Positions 17,228 to 25,977 of a stretch of DNA of 64,000 nt are shown here, piece after piece. The translations under genes were made by a program, and so were the position numbers. Positions within the stretch are counted from its first letter, which is position 1; every line of letters starts with the position of its first letter. Under the pieces are notes generated by a model. That model saw only the letters and a program-made list of their open reading frames with translations, was not told where the DNA came from and ran no database searches. Source of the stretch: Acidobacteriota bacterium (lineage in GTDB: Bacteria; Acidobacteriota; Holophagae; Holophagales; Holophagaceae); assembly GCA_016192145.1 (NCBI GenBank), contig JACPUT010000002.1:310001-374000 (forward strand). Reading direction: 5' to 3'.

Positions 17228-20200
17228 TCAGGGATGGGGGCGAGCAGGGGTCTCGCGGAGGTTCGCCGCTCCGGGTGCCAAGGGGAGGTGGATGTGGAAG
17301 GTGCTGCCCTGGCCCGGTTCGCTCGTGACCTCGATGTGGCCTCCCAGGAGCTCCACGAAGCGCTTGGAGATGGTGAGCCCCAGGCCCGTGCCGCCGGCGC
17401 GGGAGGCGCCCCCCTGCGAGGCCTGCTCATAGGCCTGGAAGAGCCGGGCGATCTGGAGGGAGGTGAGGCCCACGCCCGTGTCCCGCACTTCCAGTTGGAG
17501 GCCGGATGCCTCGCGCCGCGCGGCGAGGGTGATGGTGCCGGCCTCCGTGAATTTGATGGCGTTTCCCGCGAGGTTGATGAGCACCTGCTTGAGCTTGAGG
17601 AGGTCGGTGTGGCATTCCAGATCCACGTCCAGGTCCAGCAGGAGGCGGTTCCCCCGCTGCTGCGCGAGGGGGCTGAGGGTGCTGACCACCTCCACGAACA
17701 GGGGATGCAGCCGCACGGGCTCCAGGTGGAGTTCCATCTTCCCCGCCTCCACCTTGGAGAGGTCGAGGATCCCGTTGATGAGGGAGAGCAGGTGGCGGCC
17801 GGAGGAGAGGATGCGCCCGCTGTCGCGGGTGAGGCCCTCGTGGCCGGCCTCCTCGGCATCCTGCCGGATGAGCTCGCTGTAGAGGAGGATCGCGTTGAGG
17901 GGTGTGCGGAGCTCGTGGCTCATGTCCGCCAGGAAGGCGCTCTTGGCCCGGGAGGCCTCCCGTTCCCGTTCCTCGGAGGCGGCCAGGGCGGCGGTGCGTT
18001 CGGCCACCAGGGCGGCCAGCTCCTCGTTGCGCCCCTCGATCCGGTGGAGGCGGATCCGGTGGAGGATCAGGGCAAGGCTCACCGCGAGACCGCCCCACAG
18101 CAGGAGCGCCCAGGGGCGCTGCCACCATGGCCTCAGGATCACCACCGTGCACATCCACTCGGGGCTGGCGTGATCCCCGGGCTCCAGGGTGCGCACCCGG
18201 ATGCGATGGGGTCCCGCGCCGGGATCCAGGAAGGTGAGGTCGGGCCCCTGGAACTCGTGCCACTCCCGGCTGCGCTCCAGATCCTGCCATTGGAAGCGCA
18301 GGTGCGCGTGCCGGGCGGGGGTCGGGATCCCGATCTGAAGGCTGAAAGCGCGGGTTCCCGGGGGCAGCTCCTTGGGCAGGGCCAGGGACCAGGGCCCCTC
18401 TTCCACCCGGGCGCCCAGCAGGATGGGCACGGGGAGTTCGGGCAAGGTGCGCTCGGCCTCGCGGTTGTAGCTGGCGAGGCCCGTTCCCGTCGAAATCCAG
18501 ATCCGGGAGGGCTCGATGTAGAGGCCGAACTGGTTGCAGTCATCCAAGGGCAGCCCATCCGGGGTCGTGTAGTGCCGGGCGCGCTTCGGGTGCCGCGGAT
18601 CCAGCTCCAGCACCCCGTGATCGGTGATCACCCACGTGCGTCCATCCTCCAGGATCCCGGCCCCGTAGGCGGTCTTGCAGGGGCTGAGCGGCTCCAGGGC
18701 CAGCTTGGAGGAGGTCTCCCAGCGGTCTCCGTTGAGATGGAGGGTCTGGATCTCGGGAGGGAGGAACTGGACGGCCACGAGGGAGCCTTCGGCGGTGCTG
18801 AATAAATCCGTGACCTCCCTCCCCGGCTCCATGGGGAGGCTGCGCCAGGGTTCGCCGGGGGAACAGTGGAGGAGCTGGTTGGCGGCATTCCGTTCAATCA
18901 GGTGGAGCTTGCCCCGGACGTCCGCATAGGTGCGCAGGCCCTTGTCCGGGCCCTGGGCCGGGATGCTCTGCCAGGCCCATCGGCCCCCCGCCCAGGTGCC
19001 CACGAGAAAGCGTTGATCCCGGGTGGGGAAGGCGATCAACCGCTCCGTGGCGCTCACGCCGCGCAGGGCCGTCACCCCCTTCAGGGCCGGGAGCGTGGCG
19101 ACGGGGCGGGGGGCCGATTCCTGGGTGGGAAAGCGCAGGATCCGGCCGCTCAACCGCTCCACGGCCCAAATGAACCCATCCGCTCCCACCCCGATCTGGG
19201 CGTGGAAGCCCGCCTCCCACACCCGCTCCCACCGGCTTCCCGTGGCGCGGTAGAGCCCTTTGACGGTGGAGGCCCAGAGGTGCCCTCCCGGATCCCGGAC
19301 CACTTGCCAGATCCCGGAGATGGGCAGGCCATCCAGGCCCCCGTGATGGCGCCAGGGACCCCCCAGCCGATGCAGCCCATCCCGCTCCACCCAGAGGTGC
19401 CCCTCCTGGTCTCGCAGGAGGATGCGCATGCTAAAGGTGCTGAAGGTGGGGCTGGTTTCAAGGGGCGGCTCGGCCCGGTCCAGGCGGCGGGCGACCTGAT
19501 CCCCCATGGCCCAGATCTCCCCCAGGCCCGGGCTCGTGATGCCCCCGGGGCTGGAGGTTCCACCCGCGAAGCCGTGGTTTCCATCGAGGTCCGGTTGCAC
19601 CTCCCAGCCCCGGGCCCCGGAACCCAGCCGCAGGATCCGCAAGTAGGTTCCCGTCCAGAGGGTGCCTCCCCCATCCTCCTGGATGGCGCCCCGGTACTCC
19701 TCGCCTCGGCGGAGGGGAATGTCGGGAAGGGGTTGCCAGGTTCCTCCCGACCAGCGCCATCCCTTGGTCCCGATCCGGAGCAGCAGGCCCGCCTCATGGG
19801 CGCGCGGGCTGAAGATGGCCTCCCCGGGCTCCGGCAGCGCCACGGGGAGGTAGCGTCCGGGCCCCTCGAGGCGGAAGAGGGCCCCGCCCCACTGGAGCCA
19901 GAGCCGGGCCTCGCCATCCTTGAAGAGACCCCGAGTCCCCCCCGGGGGGTGCGGGGGGAGGCCCTGGGTGATGTCCGCCCAGGTGTCGCCCCTCAGGCAC
20001 CAGAGCCCATGTTCCCCCGCCAGGTAGATGGTGCCTTGCTGATCCTCCGCCAGGGCTTGGAACAGGGGCCGTTGCTCCTGCGGATGGGGATTGGCCCTGA
20101 GGAAGGTGGTGCCATCCCCGACGTAAACCCCCTTGTCCGCGGCCACCCAGTACCGGCCCTGGCGATCCTGGATCATGGCGTTCACCCGGGCCTCGGGGAT

Positions 20201-20311
20201 GCCCTGGGCCTGGCCGAAGGAGCGCACCAGCATGCGGCCCGGGCCCTGGGCCGGAGCCGCGAGGGCCCAGCCCAGCAGGGCTCCCAGCAGGAGGCCGCGG
20301 CGCAGACGCAT
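17228..20311 (-). CDS. two-component propeller sensor histidine kinase (paralogue 1)
   Basis: Membrane kinase of 1027 aa: signal peptide, a periplasmic beta-propeller of two-component-regulator repeats (about residues 25-640, with GIPEARVNAMIQDRQGRYWVA), a Y_Y_Y-type domain, one transmembrane helix near residues 735-757, a short coiled coil, HisKA with SHELRTPLN near residue 797 and HATPase with NLAGNAIKFTEAG and GTGLGLTISKR. No receiver or DNA-binding domain is fused, unlike many propeller hybrid systems, and no response regulator is adjacent. It is closely paralogous to the kinase at 31073-34162, with nearly identical H-box surroundings. Propeller domains of this type often sense oligosaccharides; the ligand here is unknown. 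Confidence 0.9.
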   Translation of the reverse strand: MRLRRGLLLGALLGWALAAPAQGPGRMLVRSFGQAQGIPEARVNAMIQDRQGRYWVAADKGVYVGDGTTFLRANPHPQEQRPLFQALAEDQQGTIYLAGEHGLWCLRGDTWADITQGLPPHPPGGTRGLFKDGEARLWLQWGGALFRLEGPGRYLPVALPEPGEAIFSPRAHEAGLLLRIGTKGWRWSGGTWQPLPDIPLRRGEEYRGAIQEDGGGTLWTGTYLRILRLGSGARGWEVQPDLDGNHGFAGGTSSPGGITSPGLGEIWAMGDQVARRLDRAEPPLETSPTFSTFSMRILLRDQEGHLWVERDGLHRLGGPWRHHGGLDGLPISGIWQVVRDPGGHLWASTVKGLYRATGSRWERVWEAGFHAQIGVGADGFIWAVERLSGRILRFPTQESAPRPVATLPALKGVTALRGVSATERLIAFPTRDQRFLVGTWAGGRWAWQSIPAQGPDKGLRTYADVRGKLHLIERNAANQLLHCSPGEPWRSLPMEPGREVTDLFSTAEGSLVAVQFLPPEIQTLHLNGDRWETSSKLALEPLSPCKTAYGAGILEDGRTWVITDHGVLELDPRHPKRARHYTTPDGLPLDDCNQFGLYIEPSRIWISTGTGLASYNREAERTLPELPVPILLGARVEEGPWSLALPKELPPGTRAFSLQIGIPTPARHAHLRFQWQDLERSREWHEFQGPDLTFLDPGAGPHRIRVRTLEPGDHASPEWMCTVVILRPWWQRPWALLLWGGLAVSLALILHRIRLHRIEGRNEELAALVAERTAALAASEEREREASRAKSAFLADMSHELRTPLNAILLYSELIRQDAEEAGHEGLTRDSGRILSSGRHLLSLINGILDLSKVEAGKMELHLEPVRLHPLFVEVVSTLSPLAQQRGNRLLLDLDVDLECHTDLLKLKQVLINLAGNAIKFTEAGTITLAARREASGLQLEVRDTGVGLTSLQIARLFQAYEQASQGGASRAGGTGLGLTISKRFVELLGGHIEVTSEPGQGSTFHIHLPLAPGAANLRETPARPHP

Positions 20312-20360
20312 GGCCCTATTAACGGCTGGAACCTCCCGAGGGATGATTCATGGCCTCAGG

Positions 20361-21605
20361 TCACCTCACGAGACCCGCGGCCACGGTGGCCTGGGTCGCC
20401 TCATCCACGAGGATGAAGGCCCCGGTGGCGCGATCCGTTGCGTAGGCCTCGACCACGACCGGGTGCTGCAACTGGACCGCCAGCGTGGCGATGTCGTTGA
20501 GGGCGAGGCTGGGTGCGGCGTGGCGCGTGAGGGTGTCCAGATCCAGCCGCTGGGCGGTGCCCTGGAGGTGGGCCCGGGTCTCCCGGCTGGTGTGGCGGAA
20601 AAGGTACTTCCGGGCCGGATTCCAGGGTGTCTCCGAGAGCCAGAAGAGCTCCGCCTCCAGGCGTTGGGTGGGCACGGGCGCCTGGCTTGGCCCGGCGATT
20701 AGGTCGCCCCGGGAGATGTCGAGGTCATCCTCCAGCTCCACGGTCACGCTCTGGCCGGCGAAGGCCTCCGAAAGGGGGAGGGTGCCCAACCACAGGGCCT
20801 TCACGCGGGTGCGCCGGCCGGAGGGTAGCACCACCACTTCCTCGCCTGCCTCGATGCGGCCGGAGGCGATGCGGCCCGTATATCCCCGGAAATCCTGATG
20901 GGGGCGGAGCACGCCTTGGACGGGGAAGCGGAAGGGTCGGCCCTGGCGGGGATCCTCCAATTCCACGGCCTCCAGGAACTCCAGGAGGGTGGGGCCTTCG
21001 TACCAATCGAGCCGCTCACCCCGGTCCACGATGAGGTCCCCCTCCAGGGCGGAGATGGGGATGAAGGTGAGGTGCGCCACACCCAAGGACGCGGCGAAGG
21101 CCTCCACCTCCGATCGGATCGCCTCGAAGCGGGCCTGATCGTAGGCCACCAGATCCATCTTGTTGACGGCCACCACCAGGTGCCGGATCCCCAGGATGTG
21201 GGCCAGGGCCAGGTGGCGCCGGGTCTGCCTCAGCAGGCCTTTGCGGGCATCGATGAGGAGGATGGCCAGATCCGCCGTGCTGGCGGCGGTCACCATGTTG
21301 CGCGTGTACTGTTCGTGGCCCGGCGCGTCGGCGAGGATGTACTTGCGGGTGCCCGTGGCGAAGTAGCGGTAGGCCACGTCGATGGTGATGCCCTGCTCTC
21401 GCTCCGCCTGGAGGCCGTCCGTGAGCAGGCTCAGATCCACCTGGGAGTGGCCCCGCCGGGCGCTGGTGCGCTCGATGGCCTGCAGCGCGTCCGCGAGGAT
21501 GGCCTTGCTGTCGTAGAGCAGGCGGCCGATGAGGGTGCTCTTGCCGTCGTCCACGCTGCCGCAGGTGAGGAAGCGCAGAACGCCGTGGTCGATTTGCTGG
21601 GTCAT
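20361..21605 (-). CDS. cysN: sulfate adenylyltransferase subunit 1 (GTPase)
   Basis: GTPase subunit of ATP sulfurylase; with CysD it makes adenosine 5'-phosphosulfate (APS). The 414-aa protein has G1 GSVDDGKST, G3 DAPGHEQY, G4 NKMD and the switch region REQGITIDVAYRYF, followed by two EF-Tu-like barrels. It is the short form without a fused APS kinase (CysC), which agrees with the APS-type reductase upstream. ATG at 21605 (MTQQIDHGVLRFLTCG) gives the family N-terminus. No Shine-Dalgarno sequence is seen; the 106-base gap to cysD is largely occupied by hairpin element B. Confidence 0.95.
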   Translation of the reverse strand: MTQQIDHGVLRFLTCGSVDDGKSTLIGRLLYDSKAILADALQAIERTSARRGHSQVDLSLLTDGLQAEREQGITIDVAYRYFATGTRKYILADAPGHEQYTRNMVTAASTADLAILLIDARKGLLRQTRRHLALAHILGIRHLVVAVNKMDLVAYDQARFEAIRSEVEAFAASLGVAHLTFIPISALEGDLIVDRGERLDWYEGPTLLEFLEAVELEDPRQGRPFRFPVQGVLRPHQDFRGYTGRIASGRIEAGEEVVVLPSGRRTRVKALWLGTLPLSEAFAGQSVTVELEDDLDISRGDLIAGPSQAPVPTQRLEAELFWLSETPWNPARKYLFRHTSRETRAHLQGTAQRLDLDTLTRHAAPSLALNDIATLAVQLQHPVVVEAYATDRATGAFILVDEATQATVAAGLVR

Positions 21606-21629
21606 ATCGTGAGTCCGAAAGAAGGAAGA

Positions 21630-21703
21630 ACCACCAAGGCACCAAGACACCAAGAACTGAAAATGCTTGGGCCTTGTTTGTCTTTCCTTGGTGTCTTGGT
21701 GGT
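21630..21703. repeat. hairpin element B, 8-nt periodic arms, between cysD and cysN
   Basis: The left arm (21630-21654) is ACCACCAAGG followed by CACCAAGA units with an 8-nt period; the right arm (21686-21703) is the inverse, CCTTGGTGTCTTGGTGGT. The RNA would fold into a long hairpin between two cistrons of the sulfate assimilation operon. Related arms occur at elements E and F. Confidence 0.75.
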
Positions 21704-21711
21704 GATCTTTT

Positions 21712-22668
21712 TTAGAAGTAGCCTTCGCGCTTGCGCTGCTCCATGGAGGCTTCGCTGGTCTGGTCATCCAACCGCGTGGCGCCCCGTTCGGTGAGGTCGG
21801 TGGTGGCGGTCTCCACCAAAATCTCGGCCACGGTGCGGGCCGTGCTGGCCACGGGGGCCGTGCAGGGGATGTCGCCCACGGTGCGGAATCGGACGAAGCG
21901 CCGCTCGACCCTTTCGCCCGGTTTCGCGGGGGTAAGTTCCGTGACGGGCATGAGAAGTCCCCCAGGCTTCACCACCACCTCCCGCTCATGGGCGAAGTAG
22001 ATGGCGGGGAGCTCCAGGCCTTCGCGCTCGATGTACTGCCACACGTCCAGCTCCGTCCAGTTGGAGATGGGGAAGGCGCGGATGTGCTCGCCCGGGGCGA
22101 TGCGGGCGTTGTAGAGGTCCCACAGCTCCGGGCGCTGGGCCTTGGGATCCCACTGGCCGAAGGCGTCGCGGAAGGAGAAGATGCGCTCCTTGGCCCGGGC
22201 CTTCTCCTCGTCCCGCCGGGCGCCGCCGATGAGGGCGTCGAACTGGAACTCGGCGATGGCCTCCAATAGCGTGACGCTCTGGTGCCGGTTGCGGGATTCA
22301 TCGGCCCTGCGCAGCTGGATGCTGCCCCGGGCGATGGAGTCCTCGAGGCCGCGCACGAGGAGGCGCTCGCCCAGCTCCGCGGCGCGCTGGTCCCGGAAGG
22401 CGATCACCTCGGGATAGTTGTGGCCCGTGTCGATGTGCAGCAGCGGAAAGGGGAAGCGGCCGGGGCGGAAGGCCTTCTCTGCCAGGCGCAGCAGCACGAG
22501 GCTGTCCTTGCCGCCGCTGAAGAGCAGGGCGGGATTCGCGGCCTGGCCCGCCACTTCCCGGAGAATGTGGATGGCCTCGGCCTCGAGCCAATCGAGGTGG
22601 GTGAGGCGGGTCCTTGGTCCTTGGTCCTTGGTCCTTGGCTTGGGTTCGGCATGCAGCGTTGGGGGCAT
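21712..22668 (-). CDS. cysD: sulfate adenylyltransferase subunit 2
   Basis: Catalytic subunit of ATP sulfurylase (318 aa). The PP-loop motif SGGKDSLVLL lies near residue 51, followed by LLHIDTGHNYPEVIAFRD and RRDEEKARAKERIFSFRD, all typical of CysD; the C-terminus MEQRKREGYF is the family ending. ATG at 22668 is preceded by AGGAG with a seven-base spacer. The first 20 residues (PKPRTKDQGPRTR) are encoded by hairpin element C and have no counterpart in other CysD proteins. Works as a heterodimer with CysN. Confidence 0.95.
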   Translation of the reverse strand: MPPTLHAEPKPRTKDQGPRTRLTHLDWLEAEAIHILREVAGQAANPALLFSGGKDSLVLLRLAEKAFRPGRFPFPLLHIDTGHNYPEVIAFRDQRAAELGERLLVRGLEDSIARGSIQLRRADESRNRHQSVTLLEAIAEFQFDALIGGARRDEEKARAKERIFSFRDAFGQWDPKAQRPELWDLYNARIAPGEHIRAFPISNWTELDVWQYIEREGLELPAIYFAHEREVVVKPGGLLMPVTELTPAKPGERVERRFVRFRTVGDIPCTAPVASTARTVAEILVETATTDLTERGATRLDDQTSEASMEQRKREGYF

Positions 22669-22770
22669 GATCTGCTCCTGGGGGTTCGACGATGAGTTGA
22701 TAAAGGGGTGGGTCGGCGTCAGCAAAGGACCAAGGACCAAGGACCACCAAGGACTAGGGACTAGGGACCA
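22610..22770. repeat. hairpin element C, 7-nt periodic arms, spanning the cysH end and cysD start
   Basis: The left arm (22610-22643) is a tandem GTCCTTG repeat with a 7-nt period; the right arm (22733-22769) is its inverse, AAGGACC units degrading into ACTAGGG units. The arms lie inside coding sequence at both sides: one encodes cysD codons about 10-19, the other the last two residues and stop of cysH. In the cysHD mRNA the cysD ribosome site and start codon would sit in the loop. Confidence 0.8.
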
Positions 22771-23474
22771 TGCACCCGATGCAACCCGCACTCCTTATGT
22801 TCCGGGCTCTCCCACCACCAGCGCCCAGCGCGGGGATCCTCGCCGGGGGCGATGGCGCGGGTGCAGGGGGCGCAGCCGATGGAGGGATAGCCCTGGTGGT
22901 GCAGGGGATTCACGGGCACGCCTTGGGCCTTCAGGTAGGCCCAGGTGTCCTCGAGGCTCCAGTCGATGAGGGGGTTCACCTTGAGGATGCCGCCGTGGGC
23001 CCAGTCCAGCTCGAAGGCGCCGAGTCCGGTGCGCGTGGGGCTCTGATCCCGCCGCAGGCCCGTGATCCAACCCGAGGCGCCCTGGAGCGCGCGCTTCAGG
23101 GGCTCCACCTTCCGAATGGCGCAGCAGGCCTTGCGCAACGCCAGGCTGCGGCGGAAGGCATCGAGCCCTTCGGTGTTCACGTAGGCTTCCACCGCCGTGG
23201 CCTCGGGGAAATGGACCTGGAGGGGCGCGTACTGGTCCTGGGCGAGGGCCAGCAGATCGTAGGTCTCCGGGTGCAGGCGTCCCGTGTCGAGCACGAAGGC
23301 GCCGATGGGCAATTCGGCCCGGCGGATGAGGTGCAGGAGGGCCATGTCCTCCAGGCCCAGGCTGCAGGCGAGGCGGAGCCCTTCGGGGTGGAGGCGCAGG
23401 GCCTCTTGCAGGATGACGTCGGGCGGGGCGCCCGCGAGGCGGCGGTTGAGGGCCTCCACTTCAAAGCTGTTCAC
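22761..23474 (-). CDS. cysH: adenylyl-sulfate (APS) reductase
   Basis: Reduces APS to sulfite with thioredoxin or a similar donor (237 aa). The cluster motif CC near residue 117 (KACCAIRK) and CAPC near residue 203 are the [4Fe-4S] ligands that mark APS rather than PAPS reductases, and the C-terminal catalytic Cys is in KECGLH near residue 226. GTG at 23474 overlaps the stop of the permease gene by four bases (GTGA). The cluster, together with the absence of CysC, indicates the direct APS route. The last residues and the stop codon lie in element C. Confidence 0.95.
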   Translation of the reverse strand: MNSFEVEALNRRLAGAPPDVILQEALRLHPEGLRLACSLGLEDMALLHLIRRAELPIGAFVLDTGRLHPETYDLLALAQDQYAPLQVHFPEATAVEAYVNTEGLDAFRRSLALRKACCAIRKVEPLKRALQGASGWITGLRRDQSPTRTGLGAFELDWAHGGILKVNPLIDWSLEDTWAYLKAQGVPVNPLHHQGYPSIGCAPCTRAIAPGEDPRAGRWWWESPEHKECGLHRVHGP

Positions 23475-24316
23475 GCGGCCTCCTGGACGGGCTGCGGCTC
23501 GGTCCGCAGGGTGCGGTGCAGGACCCAAGCGGTGGGAACCACCCAGAGGGCGAGACCCGCAAGGGGATGAAGGCCCACGCCCTGGAGCAGGCGGGCCAAA
23601 CCGAAGGACAGGGCGAAGACGTTGAACAGGGCGCAGAAACGGCGGAAGCCGCCCTCGGGAATCCAGCGCAACAGCAGTTGGCCGAGGAGGAGGCCCACGA
23701 GGACGCCCGGCAGCAACGGCAGGGCGGCGCTCACGGTCTCCCCTCCCAGCAGGCCCAGGGAAAGCAGGGTGAGGGCGGAGACGGCACTCTCCACGAGGCG
23801 CAGGAAGCTGATGGCGGCGCGGTACTGGTGCTTGGGGGTGGCGTGGTGGTGGAAGTAGAGGCTCAGCACGGGGCCGCTGATGGTGGTGAGGCCGTAGAGC
23901 AGGCCCGTGGCGCCGCCGTACACAAGGGCATGGGGCGTGCGCGCGGGCTTGCGACCGAAGGCCTGCCAAAGGGCCAAGGGCAACAGCAGCGCATAGGTGG
24001 CGATCTTGAGGGGGCCCGCGGGCACGAAGCGCAGCACGAGGCCGCCCACGAGGATGCCGGGGAGCAGGGACAGTGCGATGGGGCGCACCCGCGCCGCCAC
24101 GGCGGGGAAGTCGCCGAGGCTCGTGAGGAAGGCCCAGAGGTTGATCACCAGCTCCAGCAGGACGAGCACGGGATTGAGCAGGCGCTGGCTGAGCCAGAGC
24201 AGGGCCACGGGCACCGTGAGCGTGGAGAAGCCGTGGCCCAGGGCGCCGTTGATGACGGCGGCTGCCAGGGTGATGCCCGCCAGGGCGAGCCATTGGGGGA
24301 GGTGCAGGGCTTCCAT
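23471..24316 (-). CDS. TSUP-family (TauE/SafE) membrane permease
   Basis: Integral membrane protein of 281 aa with about eight hydrophobic segments and the two-fold repeat pattern of TSUP carriers; the first segment contains VINGALGHGFSTLTVP, the usual family opening. TSUP members move sulfite, sulfate, thiosulfate or organosulfur compounds. It is translationally coupled on both sides (TGATG with sulfite reductase, GTGA with cysH), so it belongs to the assimilation pathway. No ABC sulfate importer or SulP gene is seen in the window, so import of sulfate is an attractive role, though export of excess sulfite is equally consistent with the family. Confidence 0.85.
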   Translation of the reverse strand: MEALHLPQWLALAGITLAAAVINGALGHGFSTLTVPVALLWLSQRLLNPVLVLLELVINLWAFLTSLGDFPAVAARVRPIALSLLPGILVGGLVLRFVPAGPLKIATYALLLPLALWQAFGRKPARTPHALVYGGATGLLYGLTTISGPVLSLYFHHHATPKHQYRAAISFLRLVESAVSALTLLSLGLLGGETVSAALPLLPGVLVGLLLGQLLLRWIPEGGFRRFCALFNVFALSFGLARLLQGVGLHPLAGLALWVVPTAWVLHRTLRTEPQPVQEAA

Positions 24317-25977
24317 CAGGACCTCACGGGTTCAAGGGACAGGGCGGCGGCGAGGGCTTCGGGGCGCAGGCGGCGGGCGAAGGCGCCGAGGCGCTCGCCG
24401 GGCCGGGCCTCGGCGGCCCAATGGGCCACGAGGCGATCGAAGAGGTGGGGCAGGTCCGTGCGGTGGACCTTGTCCTTCACGGGGAAGGCGAGGGTGGTGC
24501 CTTCGGCATCGCCCCCGGCCCACAGAACGTAGCGCTCCGGCGTTTGGCCCACCAGGGCCAGCTCGGCCGCGTAGGGGCGGGCGCAGCCATTGGCGCAGCC
24601 CGTGACCCGGAAGGTGGGCGCGAGGTCGGCCTTGTGATGGCGATCCAGGGCGGTCTGCAGGTGCCTCAGGAATTCGGGCAGGTGGCGCTCCGCCTCGGCC
24701 ACGGCGAGGCCGCACCAGGGCAGGGCGACGCAGGCGAGGGCGCGGTCATAGACGGACTCGGGGCGGTCCGTGACGACGCCCGCGGCGTGGAACAGCTGAG
24801 TCAGCGCCTCCCGATCCTCGGGGCAGATATCCCGCAGGATCAGATCCTGCTCGGGGGTCAGCTGGACCTGGAGTTGGAAGGTGGCCACGGCCTCCCGCAG
24901 CGCGGACTTGAGCTGCCGTTCAGGCGTATCCGTGATGCGCCCGCTGAGAGTGTGGAGGCCCAGGGCCAGCGTGCCGCCCGCGGCCTCGTGCCAGCCCAGG
25001 AGGGAGGGCGTTGTCCAAGCGGGAAGTTCCCTCGGCTGGAAGGCCACCCAGCTGCGCGCCTCCACCTCGCCCCGGAACCAGGCGACCCCCTTGTCGTGCA
25101 GCACGTACTTGAGGCGGGCCCGCTTGCGGTTGCCCCGGTCCCCGCTGTCGCGGTAGGCGGTGACGATGGCCTCCACGACCTTCAGCAGATCGATGGCAGG
25201 GATCCAGCCCAGGTGATCCGCGAGGCGGGGGAAGGTGGCCTCGTTGCCGTGGCTCATGCCCATGCCGCCGCCGGCGAAGAGGTGCCAGCCGCTGATGCCG
25301 CCATCCTCGACCGTGGCCGCGAGCCCAAGGTCGTGGGTAAGGAGGTCCACGGCGTTTTCGCCCGCGAGGGTCACGGCGATCTTGAACTTCCGGGGCAGGT
25401 AGGTGTCGCCGAAGATGGGCTCCGATTCGGTGAGGGGATCCACCGGCTCGCCATCGAGGAAGATCTCCGCGTAGGCCCGGCTGCGGGCCCTGAAGTGGTC
25501 CGAGAGGAGGTGGGCCACGTCCTCGATCCACCGCAGCTCGACGCGACCCGTGGGGTTGGGCGGAGCCACGACGTTGCGCACCACGTCGCCACAGGCGCCC
25601 GTACTCGTCTGCAACGCGTCGCGCAGGCCCTGCAGGGTTCGCTTGAGATCGCCCTTGAGGATGCCGTGCAGCTCCAGGCTCTGGCGCGTGGTGATGCGCA
25701 GGGAGCCGTCGCCATAAGTGTCGGCGAGGTGATCCCAGGTGGACCAGGCGAGGGGATCCAGGCGCCCGGCGGGAATGCGGCCCCGCACCATGAGCGCCGG
25801 GGGAGGTGGCGTGGGCTCCTTCCGGCGGTCGCGATCCTTCTGCTGGTAGAAGCCGTGGGGCTTCAGGAGGTGTTGGGAGGCCTCACTGAAGCCCGGCTCC
25901 GGGCTCGCCAGCTCCTCGGCCAGTGTGCCGCGCAGGTGGCGGGATTCGAGCTTCAGCACTTCAAGGTTCGAGCTCAT
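24316..25977 (-). CDS. assimilatory sulfite reductase, siroheme/[4Fe-4S] subunit
   Basis: Six-electron reduction of sulfite to sulfide (553 aa). The siroheme-cluster ligands are CVALPWC (near residue 417) and CANGC (near residue 460), and the two-fold nitrite/sulfite reductase ferredoxin-like repeats are visible (GDGSLRITTRQSLELHGI; GGGMGMSHG). No CysJ flavoprotein is encoded nearby, so electrons may come from ferredoxin. ATG at 25977 is preceded by GGAG; it overlaps the met8-like gene by 17 bases. The two genes before it make its siroheme cofactor. Confidence 0.93.
   Translation of the reverse strand: MSSNLEVLKLESRHLRGTLAEELASPEPGFSEASQHLLKPHGFYQQKDRDRRKEPTPPPPALMVRGRIPAGRLDPLAWSTWDHLADTYGDGSLRITTRQSLELHGILKGDLKRTLQGLRDALQTSTGACGDVVRNVVAPPNPTGRVELRWIEDVAHLLSDHFRARSRAYAEIFLDGEPVDPLTESEPIFGDTYLPRKFKIAVTLAGENAVDLLTHDLGLAATVEDGGISGWHLFAGGGMGMSHGNEATFPRLADHLGWIPAIDLLKVVEAIVTAYRDSGDRGNRKRARLKYVLHDKGVAWFRGEVEARSWVAFQPRELPAWTTPSLLGWHEAAGGTLALGLHTLSGRITDTPERQLKSALREAVATFQLQVQLTPEQDLILRDICPEDREALTQLFHAAGVVTDRPESVYDRALACVALPWCGLAVAEAERHLPEFLRHLQTALDRHHKADLAPTFRVTGCANGCARPYAAELALVGQTPERYVLWAGGDAEGTTLAFPVKDKVHRTDLPHLFDRLVAHWAAEARPGERLGAFARRLRPEALAAALSLEPVRS

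Noticed and set aside
22610-22770. Tandem GTCCTTG/AAGGACC units considered as CRISPR or as a plain microsatellite
   Set aside because: The unit is only 7 nt and has no spacers; the two runs are inverted copies forming a hairpin, the same design as the other elements.
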